Source: Hybos culiciformis
Taxonomy: Eukaryota > Arthropoda > Insecta > Diptera > Hybotidae
DNA: 64,000 nt
NCBI GenBank assembly: GCA_964007475.1
Contig: OZ023275.1
Coordinates: 24,141,052 to 24,205,051 of the forward strand
Reading direction: 5' to 3'
Shown here: positions 50,661 through 62,068 of the stretch, piece after piece
How the letters are laid out: the number at the start of each line of letters is the position of its first letter
Position numbering within the stretch: position 1 is the first letter of the stretch
Translations under genes and position numbers: made by a program
The notes under the pieces: model-generated
What the model was told of the DNA's origin: nothing
The model's database searches: none
Seen by the model: only the letters and a program-made list of their open reading frames with translations

Positions 50661-53537
50661 CATATATTTTTTAAAATTTGTTTTAAAAACTTGAAATATT
50701 TTGATATTGTGAAGTGAAGGAAAGGTAAAATAAAAAAGGAAAGAATTATTTCAAAAATATGTCTTTGTACCTAAGAATTATATAATTATAACTGAATTTA
50801 TATCGAAAAATGTATGAACTTTTGATAGACAAGTAAATAGTACGATATTAGAGATTAATAAACTGTAATGTATTTTCTTATATTTTATAGTTACTTATTT
50901 ATGTATTTAATGAATTTTAAAGAAAAGTGATTATTTATGAGTTTTTCAATATTAAATAATAATTTATTCATAAAATTTTGAATAATAATAATTGACCGGA
51001 GATTTGAAATTTTTAGTTATGGCACAAAAGTGCCATTTAAATAAAATGAACAACCATTTAAAGTTATCTTCATCTTTTTCATCACTTCATTAAAATGTTC
51101 AAAATAATAATAGCTATATAATTATATATTTATGATAAAGTTATGTACATAGATCAACATCGTTATGAAATGTATGTTACTTTGAAAATTATTTTAAACA
51201 TAAAAGAAATTTGAGTAAATTTATAGTAATGAATGAATGTAATTTAAATTTAAATTTTATATTATGGATAAATTATAACAAAACAAAAGGAATTAAATTG
51301 TGTATAAAATTAAATTTGGTAAAGAACAGTAGCAACCAATTGAATTTTCCATCAACGTTTATCTTTTAAAATCCATCAGAACTATTTTGAAGTGTTGAAA
51401 CTATATTATCATAAACTTAGATCACTTAATTTTTTTTAAGCATTCATTTCAATGAACTTAATAAAAAAAATTGATTTTATTTAAATTTAAAAACCAATTT
51501 TGGTTTTGAGGAGCAATGTACTTTTTTTTTACATTGAGAAGGGAAAAATTAAGATGACAAATTTAACAAATTGCCAATTTCATACATATATTTGACCTTT
51601 TTGATTATAAAAATGATAAAAATTCTAAAATAAAGAGTTGCTGTCTGTTGTGTCAATAAAAGAAAATTGACAATTTTATTTCTTTTTGGGATACATTTTG
51701 AGGTTTCTAAAATGATTTTTTTAAAGGGTTGTACAAGGGTTCAATTCTAAAATGTATAAGAAATTCAAATAAGATATTTATCTGATTTGATGAAATCGCA
51801 TTTAATTGAATTTTTTTTTTTTATTAGTTTGAGGGTGAAGAAATCTAACTTAATTGATATTTTTGAAGAAAATATGTTCTTTTTATTTTTGTAAAATAGA
51901 ATATTTTATAATATTATAGTTTGACATTGAGTGATTGTAATATTAAAAAAATGATTCTAAAGTTCATTGGATTTTTGGAATAAATTTATTTTTTATAGCT
52001 TAAATTATTGAAATCTTATTTTTGTACTTTTTTCGTCAAATTTAAAATATATATTGTATATGCTATATTTAAGAATGAGAAGATTTGAACATTTGTGTAC
52101 TGTTTTATGTATTATTTTTTATGTATAATTTTTTTTTTTATATTTTCATGACATTTCTATTTAAAATAATAAATAATATAATTTGTAAATAAAATTGAAA
52201 TATTTATGAATCTTGCAACATTTATATTTAAGCGAAAAATAAAATATGGTACCACATAAATTTTTCTTATATATTTACTTTTGACATAAATATGAACCTT
52301 TTCCTGCAAAAAAAAATTATTGAAGTTTGATTTGTTAAGGATTTTATTTAGCAATTTTCAAAGTACAAAAGTTTTCTATGAAATGCAATGAAAATAAAAA
52401 ATATGAATATATTAATTAATATATATCATAAATTTATCCCCTTAAGATATAAAGGTAATAATTATGTGACTATATATAAATTAATATTATATTTTTTGGT
52501 TTCTTATTTCAATTAGTTTCCTTTCATTATTTTATTTCTATATTTTCGTATATTTCTTTGGAAAAATATTTCTTTTTGAATTGTATCGAAGACTATGGAC
52601 AACTTAGAATCCTAATAAAAAATTTCTTTTTTAAACAAATTATATTAAAAAAAAAAAGAAGAACTTAAACAAATTGAAGTATTATGGATTTAATTTTTCT
52701 TTAATTGATGGATTACAAATGATTGACAAGAAGTTCATGAAATTATTTGATTGACAGGAGTTGGTAATGCGTGATTTTTTTAAATGTTAAGTGGAAATTC
52801 TTAACGAAGAATGATTATCAAAAAAAAGAAAATAAAATGAAAAATTAAATTTAACAGCTCTTTAAAAGGTTTTTATCTGAAGAAAACAATAATTAATGAA
52901 AATTGTATGCCTATGTTTTTTAGACTTATTTTTATCTTATTGATTATGTTATAATAATTCTATTACCGGCTCAATTATCGTCATATGTATAAATTTAATT
53001 ATAATACATAAAATTAGTTTGAAGTTTTAAATTTAGTTTTGCTTGTTAAAAAAAAAGAATAAGGGCTTTCAAAAATTCTAAATTTTTCAAATTCCTAGTC
53101 AGAACCAATAAATTTCATATAATAAACCGGTACAATAATCACATTAACAATGATGAAGCATCGCTATGTAATATTTATTTATTTTTTTTAAATTTAAATC
53201 TATAAAATAAACATGTTAAATTAAATAATCCTTATAATTTCACTAAAGGAAAATTATTTTCGTATAAAAAATATAAACCACGTATAGTACGCGATATAGA
53301 ATTTTAACCCTTTTAAATTTAACCCTTATAAATTAATTTTTATTTTATACATATACTATTTCACATAAAACTATAAGCACGACATAGATAAATTTAAAAA
53401 AAAAAAAAATAAAATTAATTATATATTAAGTTTAATAAAAATATATATACTTTTAACACGATATTATACATTCAAACATTTAAACACATAATTTGAGACA
53501 CGATGTATAATGTGATGAAAAATGAGATGGTACTTAC

Positions 53538-53621
53538 TTGAAGAACTGCCGCCAGCGCCTGGTGGCGGAAATGAAAACCAAAACTGATGGGCCAGTTTGG
53601 AATGCCCTACTGATTGGCTTT
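53538..53621 (-). CDS. Internal exon (84 nt) of the minus-strand gene, long-isoform N-terminal part
   Basis: The acceptor is a pyrimidine-rich tract ending in AATTTCAG and the donor is the consensus GTAAGTA. Of three frames, one is open and plausible: 27 full codons reading SQSVGHSKLAHQFWFSF, then PPPGAGGSSS, with 2 bases borrowed from the previous exon and 1 base passed to the next. The exon is an exact multiple of three (phase 1 in, phase 1 out), so it could be skipped without a frameshift. The segment has an aromatic patch (FWFSF) followed by a Pro/Gly/Ser linker. The outgoing phase matches the 98-nt exon at 34273-34370. One other frame is also open but gives an unconvincing Arg/Trp-rich peptide. 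The family is not recognised. Confidence 0.78.
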
Positions 53622-55462
53622 CTGAAATTGTAGGTTTTATTGTATTTTTTTTTTTTTTTTTTAATTTTGATTTTAAATAAATTTTTAATATCTACGTAAT
53701 TTTTGACGTATACACTAGTGAAAAGTAAGCAGTTTAACTATATGCCAATTTTCTGAAAATTCATTTATTTAGCCCAAAATTTAGTATCAAAATGTACAAA
53801 AAATATGCCCAAAACTGTCTAATTTTATCTATAGCTTAATAATTACTTAATAAAAATATATTCTACTTCTGAGATTATAAGGGTTTTTAACATGATGAGC
53901 TATATAATTAAAAAAAAAAAGAAGTAAATTAATGAAATATATTTAATATACAAACATGTAGTTAATTCGAAATTGTACATAAAACTATATGTACATGTGT
54001 ACATAATTCCACGTTATTTTAATGTTATTTTTCACAAAAGCTTTTAATGTGGTTTATTTTTAAAGCAATAAAAAGAAAATTTATTTATTCAACCATTCAA
54101 GTTAAAAATTTAAAGTCTATATTGATTTGTACTGTTTCGCCATTATTTATTTAATGTTTTGTTTGGGCGTATTAACAATAAATTCGATTTGCTGCGTAAT
54201 CATTTCTATTTTTCTCGAATTTCGTTTTTAGACTGGAATTAGTTAAATTTTCTTTTATTTTTCTTATTCTTAATAGGGGTTTTAAATGGCTTAACTAACA
54301 TAGAAACAAGAAGAGAAAGAAAATATTAATCTCCGAATAATAAAATAATACACAAAAGCATTAATAAGTTATTGCAAAAAGGACGCCTATAAATAAGTAA
54401 TGTCATAATAAGCAAAGTCATGTATTAAAAAATGAATTAATATTAAATATAGTTAAGGTCGCTGTAAAAGCAATTGTGAATCAAAATTTTATAATAAATG
54501 TTTTTTTTTACAACATGGAAAAATGGGAAATCAATAGTAAAATATTGATCTAATATTATTTTTCAAAAGAATACTAACAATCGTAATTATGGACATATAT
54601 CAATAACAAATATAATTAATAGAACAATATTAAATAAACAGACTTTATTTTCATACATTTTATTAAATATATACCTACATGAATGAAAAAAGTTAATGAA
54701 TGAAATATTTTATGAACATAGTAATTATTATTTTGTTATAAATAATCTGTTCAATTTAAAAATAAATGACTTTTTGTTAAATTAACATATACATTTTTAT
54801 AGTATTTTTACTAATGTTATTTTATTTTTTCATGTTAATTTTAATTACACGAGAGAAATTACTTCGAATGAAACATATGGTTTTTCTTAATGAGAAAAAA
54901 AAATCTGCTGTAATGTTTTTAAGAATTTGTTATTTTCTATGCCGAATATTTTATTAAATATTTTTTAGCTAGTAAGAATTTTTGATTTTACAAAATGTTG
55001 CAATAATCTACTAATGTCATTACTTTATTTGGTAGATTAAATTACAAATTACAAAAAACCGACCTTAACTAACTTTTAAGATATATTATCTATAAGATAT
55101 ATGTGCCTATACGTGTGTTGTGTGTAAAGTGCAGCCCAAAAAAGAAAGTGTTCGGTTTATTTACTATATACGTACGCATATGGCTCTCCAATCACAGTTA
55201 ATATGAATTAATTACAAATGGAAATAATATAATTAAAAACTAACTTTGATTTAAAAAAAAATTTTGAACAATGTGATGTTATTGAATTTTATAAAATTAC
55301 GTGAATTCAGATTAATTGGCGATGATTTTTCCACAACATATTATGTTCCGAACAAATTTTTTCTTTGAGGAAGCTGATGAAATCGAAACATATAGAAGCA
55401 GTTTAGCACAAAAATTCTTTGCGATTAACTGTTATAAATATAGCAGCAAATATTACAAATAT

Positions 55463-55592
55463 CGGCCGTCATGGTGTAGTGGTATTGCCCTTATTCTACG
55501 GCGTATTCAGTCGTGGGTTCGATTCCCACCTCGGACTGGAATTTGTGTCAGTTTTTCAAATTGTTCACTTGAATTAAGTGTTTGTGTTGTTT
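55463..55592 (+). mobile_element. tRNA-derived SINE
   Basis: A polymerase III A-box-like TGGTGTAGTGG (55472-55482) and a B box GGTTCGATTCC (55516-55526) are spaced as in tRNA genes. The T arm GTGGG-TTCGATT-CCCAC is intact. The acceptor and anticodon stems do not pair properly, so this is not a functional tRNA. Downstream is a tail, TTCACTTGAATTAAGTGTTT, ending in a T run, and that tail is shared with 21632-21675. A tRNA head plus unrelated tail is the standard SINE layout. The parent tRNA is not certain. No clear target duplication found. Confidence 0.75.
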
Positions 55593-55667
55593 TTTTTTTT
55601 AGGAAAATATATTCCATATATCTTATTAAAATTTATTGAAATACAAATTACTTATTACTTTCAAATG

Positions 55668-56573
55668 AATAAAAAAAATAAGTTAAAAACGAGTTTTCCA
55701 AAAAAGGCCAGGCCGCATGAAAAAGTAGAAAATAACTTTTTCTGCACACACAGAGGTGGACTCAGATTTTTTTATTGGGACGTAAGTGATTTGATTCATG
55801 AGGAGAAAGAATATTCAAGATAAATGTCCCAATCAAAAAATCTGAGTCCACCTCTGTGTGTGAAGAAAAAGTTATTTTCTACTTTTTCATGAGGCCTGGC
55901 CTCAGTTTTTTGGAAAACTCGTTTTTAACTTATTTTTATTTTCTGCCTTTTTCACGTTAACTAAATTGTTATTATGTGCTGCATGGAGATGTTTGAAAAC
56001 AATTTTATCATATCGATGAAAATTTTTCCGATGATCTTTCCGCTTTTTCGGGTTTTCCATGGAGATGCAACTCATTTCGCTCTACAACTTTGTCTCAGGT
56101 TGCAAAACGCTCAAACGCTTCCTTGGTCGGAAAAACTCCGGAAAAGCGTTTTACATGAATTTTCTTCGATTTTTTCTGCAAGTTTTCACCATTGTCGGAG
56201 AGAAAGTAATGATGCCAGTTGATAGGAAACTTGATCCTGCATAATTGAGAAAACTTTTTTACCGGAAAAGTCGGAAAATTCCGGAAAATTTTTTCGGAAA
56301 AATCAGAAAACTTTGCATTTTTCCTAAAACGGATTTATGACTACTCAAATTTGTACCAAATTTTCAAATGATTTTTCCCGATTTTCGGGTGTTCCATTAA
56401 AATTTCCGCTTCAAATTTTGATAGCTTCAATTGTCACGCGACATGAACCTGTGTGCCAAATTTCAGCTCGCTGTGATGACGAAAAATGGGTCTACGAGAG
56501 TGTCGAAAATAGTAAAGAAATATACAGACAAATTCCTTTACGAGTTAATAAGAATTGTGTCCTCAATTAACTA
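55668..56573 (-). repeat. Dispersed repeat, copy 2 (inverted), with hairpin at its left end
   Basis: Reverse-orientation copy of 4249-5178. The hairpin (about 55668-55948) is more complete here than in copy 1. Its outer arms AAGTTAAAAACGAGTTTTCC and GGAAAACTCGTTTTTAACTT match perfectly, and the inner arms carry the CAGAGGTGGACTCAGATTTT sequence. The far end is TTAATAAGAATTGTGTCCTC. It lies 71 bp after the SINE. Open frames inside it are not conserved between the two copies. Confidence 0.85.
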
Positions 56574-57080
56574 TTTTGTATTGAAAAAAATATATTTTAT
56601 GTTTAAAAAATAATTAGTCGTGTCATTTTATGCGATCCATTGATAAGCACATGTTATAAAAATAACTAGAAATAAAATTGCACAGGATTGGTACACTATA
56701 AGATATATGTACCTTAATTATAGATACATAAGTAGTTATATATATTATTATGCTTTTTTTTTATATATTATTATGCTTATTTATATATTTTTATGCTTCT
56801 AATGAGTTTTTATAGAATTATCAATTTTTTTTTCAAATCTAATTTGATTATATGAACACTTCAATGTTACGAAAGAAAGAAAAATAAATAAAAATAATTG
56901 CAATGCAATGAAATTACCTGCTCTAATTTATAGGTTTAATTTTTTTTTTTTATATAAAATAGAAGAAAAAAATATTTATCGCGGTATTATTTCAAAATAT
57001 ACCGAATGCTTTTATGAAGGCAATCACTTTTACACTGAATTATCTTATAATCGAATTTTTATTACAGCTTATGTATTAAA

Positions 57081-57082
<2 letters not shown>

Positions 57083-57173
<91 letters not shown>
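57083..57173. repeat. TA dinucleotide microsatellite (about 45 units)
   Basis: Uninterrupted TA run in the intron upstream of the 84-nt exon. Confidence 0.95.
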
Positions 57174-57178
<5 letters not shown>

Positions 57179-57997
57179 TTTTGCAAACTTGCCTTAGATA
57201 CAACAATGTAATAAAACACTAAAAATAAATAAAAAAAAAAACAAAACAAAAAATAATTTCGAAATTAGTTTAAATTAAATTTGTTTTGATTCTGTTGTAA
57301 ATTATTTCGTAACAGAACATATTATGGTCGATGTTAAGGCAGAGTCACGAAACTAACTTTTTGGTATAATTTTGAACGAATTATAATGAATGGAGGTGCT
57401 AAAAGTTATTATGTTTGTTATTTCAAAACTTTTCACTAAATATCTAAAAATAGATTTTCTTAGCGTTCAAACATTATTAACGAAAAATAATGATTTCTAA
57501 CACATAAAAAAGGGGAAGATTTAAAATTGTTTCATAATTCTAGGTTGAAAAAAAAAAGAACTAAAACAGGTTAAACTATATTTTTGCCGTTTCGCGTTTA
57601 TAATAATACACATGATTTCACTATAATAATGCACATGATTTCACTTTTTGATTGATTGATACTTCATAATCGGGCAGAGGGAATGAGCAAAAATCTAGTT
57701 AATTATTAATTATCCGTGAGAGATTTGTTTTGACTCCGTCGAATAAAACGATTTGAGATTTGACAGCGGAAATATAAAGAACATATTATTATTTTTAGTT
57801 AATCGCATAATTAAAATGTTATACATTAATTCAACAAGGCAATAAGTTATATTTTAAATTTAATCTATTTAAATACCAAATAGTAGTTATTAAATAATTA
57901 AGAATTCCTATTTAATATGTTAAATAAAATGAAAAATTTATTGATTTATTTTATAAAAGGTGTGAATAAGGTGATTTATGTTTGTACTCATGTTCAC

Positions 57998-58033
57998 CTT
58001 CAGGCAATGAAGCTTCGATATCAGCTTCAATTA
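57998..58033 (-). CDS. Candidate 36-nt microexon of the minus-strand gene
   Basis: On the minus strand a stretch preceded by ATAG and followed by the donor GTGAAC is open in the one phase needed to join the 84-nt exon at 53538-53621. It codes for IEADIEASLPE, and the last base G joins AA of the next exon to make another Glu. The first two bases (TA) complete a codon begun in an unseen upstream exon. The peptide is acidic. The base composition is less AT-rich than the surrounding intron. The acceptor has a poor pyrimidine tract, and short matches of this kind can arise by chance, so the call is tentative. If real, the long isoform begins beyond this point, upstream on the minus strand. Confidence 0.5.
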
Positions 58034-60964
58034 CTATGGCAATTAATTAAATTTATATAAGTATGTATAAATAATAAAAATTTAATATGTTTAAAATTTT
58101 AAATTATCAAACTTTATATGTACATAATTGTAGGGTGGTTATTTTGAACATCATAGCATAATTACGTAATTACATGTTATGTGTGTTATAATTTTATTTG
58201 AAAATAATTGTTGTTAAATCTACGGAGTATTATTTGTAGTTAACTATTATATAGCTTTGAGCAAAAGTGTGAAATAAATGGTTTACATATATTAGTTTAT
58301 AAATTAAAATAAATTTTTATAAGCTTATTATAAAAAGGGGAAAAAAAAATAGAAAAGGATAAAAACGATATTTGAAAGCTCTTGGCCACATTCCAAAATA
58401 TATTTTATAAACTAGGTATATATGCAAATGTGTACAGAAAAACATATAATTTTATATATTTATTTTATGATTCTTGTACATAAAGAAATATATTTATGTC
58501 TAATTGATTATATACTTAAAATTTATTATTCTTATAAATTTAATTTTTAATTTTGAATATATATGTCAAAACCCACTTATCTCAATAAAATAATAAAATC
58601 ATCAAAAAAGTTTTTAAGAAAAACAGATTTAGGTGATTTTCCACTCAAAAACTTTTTAACGAGCAGTCAGAGAACTTTGGAAGATTTTCTAAATTATATC
58701 ATATTAATAAACTGTCCACATTTTTGGGCGAGTCATATAATACATTTAGTAACAAATATGAAAGATTTTCAACACATTCTGCGAGAAATAACTTATTTTA
58801 AATAATAATTTTTTGCCACATTTTATAATTGATTTTCCACCGAGTTTTTATTTCAGTGTTATATAAAAAAAGTAAAAATTTGTATAATACATATAATAAC
58901 ATAGATTTCGGAACAATATCACACTTAACAATAAATGTATATAACTAAATATAAAGCATCATTCAATTGAACAGTTTTCCTATTAAAAGTTATTGTTTGA
59001 AAATTAATTGCTTTATGGTTGATATATATAATTTATGTAATAATAATAATTGATGTAAATAAATTTAAATTTTTTTTATATATATATTACATTTAAATTG
59101 TATTAAGAGAATTAGTTCAATTTTCAATTACATAAATAAATATAAATATAAAAATTATAATTTTCGCTGGATTAATAAATCTAATTTGGTAAAATTATTT
59201 TTAAATTAAAATATGAACATTGTTATCAAACCATTTATGTAATAAATTGTTTTAAAAATAAAACACAAAATATATAACAATTTGTTATTTTAAAAAATTT
59301 AAACTTTCTGGATTCTGTTTTGTTGTATACCCACAAAACTTTGAGTAACATTGTAGTTATTTATAATAATGAATCAACTTGATTACAAATTTTTTCAAAT
59401 AAATTATTTAAATGAACAAAAATTCAAAATTTGTTGTTTATTTATATAGGTACGCTTATAACTTTTCAGTTATAAAACAGGGAAAATGTATAAATGTATA
59501 AAACAATTTTAGAACTTGTGAAAAAGTTTGTTTATTCCTAAAAATAATTGATTTTGAACAAGCAAACTTATTTACATTGCATAGAAAGTTTTGCATATAC
59601 GAATTAAATTATTAAAGTGGAAAAATTGGTTCGGGATGTTCAATTGTTAAATATTGTAGTTCTAATAATAAGTTTGTAGCTTTTAGATCTGTCAATTAAA
59701 TTAGACTAGTAAGTACATTTTATTTCCATTTGAGTTTCTTGTAAAGTATAACAACCAACTATACAAACTTGCCTTAAATCTTAACGGCATTAATAACTAC
59801 ATATATTGTTTTTTATATACAATATACTTGATTTGATGGTGATTTAATGATAGTCTTGAATCATAAAGATTAAATGTGGATATAATAAACGAATGTTCTC
59901 TAGAATCTTCACATGCCTTTGTTCTTTTCCTTGAAAAATTGTTTAGTTATAAAATTGTGAAGAATTTTTGGTACCTTTTGTATACCTCTTGTATACATAA
60001 TTTGATTTCTTTTTATACTCCACATTATTTACATATATATAAAAATAAATTTACATAATATATATTTTACATATTTATAATAATATTATTAAAGATTCAT
60101 ATGTATTATATTCTTATGTACAGTGAATGAAACTTTATGTTGTGCAAATGATGGTAATAAAAAATCATTTAAGCTAAATCCAAGCAGAAAAATAAAACAC
60201 CTTATTAAAAAGTTCCCAACTAATTGTTATCTCGGTGCTTTTATATCTTTGGAAAAATAATTTCCAGAAAATTGCTTTTTTATTAATTTAATTATTTTTA
60301 AATTTTATTTTAATAATTATTATGGAACTTAAATTAAATCTTATTTTTCGAAGATAATAAAGAAATAATATTTTATTCCTATTTTAATAATAAAGATACA
60401 GAAATGGTTCTCTTAGAGTACCCAAAACAGAAGTAAGATATTAAATAATAAAGAATAACATCAATTGACAAAAATATGTAATTAAAAAGTCTTCGAATTG
60501 AAAGTAAATTTCGTTTTCAACACAATTTTTAATTTTTTTATTCATATTCGGGTTTAAAGGCTTGTTTTAAGGTGAAACTTGTTGTTTTTGAAATTAGAAA
60601 ATAAATGCAAAAGAAATATTTTAAATTTTAATTTATGGTGCTGATTTTATTGTAAATTTTTGATGCCTAAATCTTTTTACAATTAAACTAAATATTTTTT
60701 ACAATCAAAAAGTTCCAGAAGTCTCAAAATTAATTTTTTTTAATCCTCTTTTCGCTCCTTAATGCTAATTGTTCCAAATTACCAGTTGTAACCGAATTAC
60801 TAGTTTTAAAGTTTTATTTGTTGAATCTCTAATTTTTGTCAATTTTTAATTTAAACATTATAAACATTATCGGTAGTTAAATATTTTTCTAAAAAATAAA
60901 TTCAAATTCCATTAAATTATTTCACTTGCAAAAACAGCTTAGTCCAGTTGGAATTTTTCATATC
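58034..60964. other. AT-rich non-coding DNA
   Basis: No exon with matching phase recognised upstream of the microexon candidate. An 80-codon plus-strand frame at 58563-58805 has ordinary composition but no supporting signals. Confidence 0.5.
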
Positions 60965-61085
60965 GTTCAATCGGGGCACTGAATTATGACCGCATGAATT
61001 ATGACCGCGGAAAAAGTTTGTATGGGCGGGCAAAATTCATTTTTAAAATGAATTTTGTCCGCGCAAGAAAATGTCTTTTGACCGC

Positions 61086-61270
61086 GCGGTCAAAATTCAT
61101 TTTATTTATAAATTGAGTCGCGGTCAAAATTCATTTTGAAAATGAATTTTGCCCGCACATTTTCTCGCGGTCAAAATTCATTTTTTTATAAATTGAGTCA
61201 CGGCCAAAATTCATTTTGAAAATTAATTTTGTCCGCACATTTTGCCGCGGTCAAAATTCATTTTTTTTAA
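61086..61270 (+). repeat. 81-bp tandem unit, left array (about 2.3 units)
   Basis: Units begin GCGGTCAAAATTCATTTT at 61086, 61167 and 61247 (spacing 81 and 80). Each unit contains an inner palindrome CAAAATTCATTTT/AAAATGAATTTTG and ends CCGCACATTTT. Confidence 0.9.
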
Positions 61271-61389
61271 ATTGAGTTGTTGCCTGGAACGCGAGTGTTA
61301 TGCACAAAAGTTATGGAGAAGATACAATTCATTTTAAATGACTTATTTTAAAAAATGAAATCAACCCTCCGATAAAATATTGTGTTCTA

Positions 61390-61474
61390 AGCAAAAGGGC
61401 AAGGGCGCTAGCCGCAAATCCCACTGACCAACCGCTCGCCCGCAGCCCTGTTGCCCCGTTCCCCTTTTGCTTAG
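61390..61474. repeat. Degenerate GC-rich hairpin
   Basis: The segment GCCGCAAATCCCACTGACCA and what follows is homologous to the right arm of the large palindrome at 61503-61639. Its own left arm is mostly lost, leaving CTAAGCAAAAGGG to pair with CCCCTTTTGCTTAG. Outer arms CCGATAAAAT and ATTTTATCGG extend the symmetry to about 61368-61488. Confidence 0.8.
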
Positions 61475-61502
61475 ACCATTTTATCGGAATATATTGTGAG
61501 GT

Positions 61503-61639
61503 ACACAAGGGGAAGGGGGGGCAGCAGGGGCAGCAGGGCGGCGGGCGGGAGGTTGGTCAGTGGGATTTGCGGCGCCAGCCGCAAATCCCACTGACCAACC
61601 TCCCGCCCGCCGCCCTGCTGCCCCCCCTTCCCCTTGTGT
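61503..61639. repeat. Near-perfect GC-rich palindrome (arms about 65 bp, 4-bp loop)
   Basis: The left arm runs from ACACAAGGGGAAGGGGGGGC to GTGGGATTTGCGGC and the right arm is its reverse complement. The loop is GCCA at 61574-61577. The only clear difference is an extra GCAGCAGGG copy in the left arm. The arms hold G-runs and C-runs that are rare elsewhere in the window. Confidence 0.95.
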
Positions 61640-61825
61640 CTACCCCACAAATATTTTATCTTTTTTACTCACATACGATAAATAGTGTCGTTTTAAAAAT
61701 GATTTTAGGCCTTTTCCAAAAGGATGCCGTACAAAATGTATGAAAAAGCTGTTTTTATTTTCAATATTTGTTAAGTAATATTTTTGATGAAACTATTTCT
61801 GCATAATACAGCCGCAAATTTTGTC

Positions 61826-62068
61826 GCGGTCAAAATTCATTTTTTTTCTAAATAGAGTTGCGGCCAAAATTCATTTTGAAAATGAATTTTGTCCGCACAT
61901 TTTGCCGCGGTCAAAATTCATTTTTTTACTAAATTGAGGCGCGGCCAAAATTCATTTTAAAAATGAATTTTGTCCGCACATTTTGTAGCGGTCAAAATTC
62001 ATTTGTTTTCTAAATTGAGGCGCGGTCAAAATTCATTTTGATAATGAATTTTGACCGCCAGTCGCGGT
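61826..62068 (+). repeat. 81-bp tandem unit, right array (three units)
   Basis: Units begin with GCGGTCAAAATTCATT-type sequence at 61826, 61907 and 61988 (spacing 81), followed by a shortened unit at 62064. They are in the same orientation as the left array, not inverted. Confidence 0.9.

Larger units (their letters stand above)
45372..53537 (-). other. Intron DNA between the two alternative N-terminal exons (8.2 kb)
   Basis: AT-rich non-coding sequence. The part just above 45371 should contain the 5' UTR and promoter of the short isoform. The stretch at 47570-47880 is less AT-rich and may be an old repeat. A short segment at 50612-50660 matches the interior of the transposon at 7684-8195. 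Nothing else is recognised. Confidence 0.55.
53622..57997 (-). other. Intron (4.4 kb) with SINE, hairpin repeat and TA microsatellite
   Basis: Intron upstream of the 84-nt exon. It holds the tRNA-derived SINE, the inverted copy of the hairpin-bearing repeat and a TA dinucleotide run. The remainder is AT-rich and featureless. A 24-bp sequence around ATAATRCACATGATTTCAC is duplicated in tandem at about 57600-57645. Confidence 0.55.
33477..58033 (-). other. Span of one multi-exon gene, incomplete at both ends
   Basis: Six exon pieces on the minus strand have GT and AG borders and reading phases that fit each other. The intron between the 393-nt and 212-nt exons is 71 bp, the next upstream is 120 bp, and the others are about 4.4 kb, 10.9 kb and (skipping the alternative first exon) 19.2 kb. 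The protein pieces join into one open frame: an acidic start, a Gly/Ser linker, a highly charged helical stretch, Gln/His/Ser-rich sequence and a Pro/Ala-rich segment. No enzymatic domain is visible and I do not recognise the family. The downstream end leaves through a consensus donor, so further exons should lie below position 33477. Upstream exons of the long isoform should lie above 58033. The gene structure is read directly from the sequence; the function is unknown. Confidence 0.8.

Noticed and set aside
55463..55540. A functional tRNA gene
   Set aside because: The A and B boxes and T arm are good, but the acceptor stem does not pair and no sensible anticodon stem can be formed; the tail and shared copy fit a SINE.
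55316..55639. 107-codon plus-strand open frame
   Set aside because: It runs through the tRNA-derived SINE; the apparent peptide is a translation of the A and B boxes and the tail.
55974..56244. Two overlapping open frames in the hairpin-bearing repeat
   Set aside because: The corresponding sequence in the inverted copy at 4249-5178 does not keep the same frames, so they are not coding.
56908..57174. 88-codon open frame
   Set aside because: Its second half is only Ile-Tyr repeats from the TA microsatellite.
58563..58805. 80-codon plus-strand frame with ordinary amino acid composition
   Set aside because: No splice sites, promoter, related copy or recognisable motif; a chance frame in AT-rich DNA is the simpler explanation.
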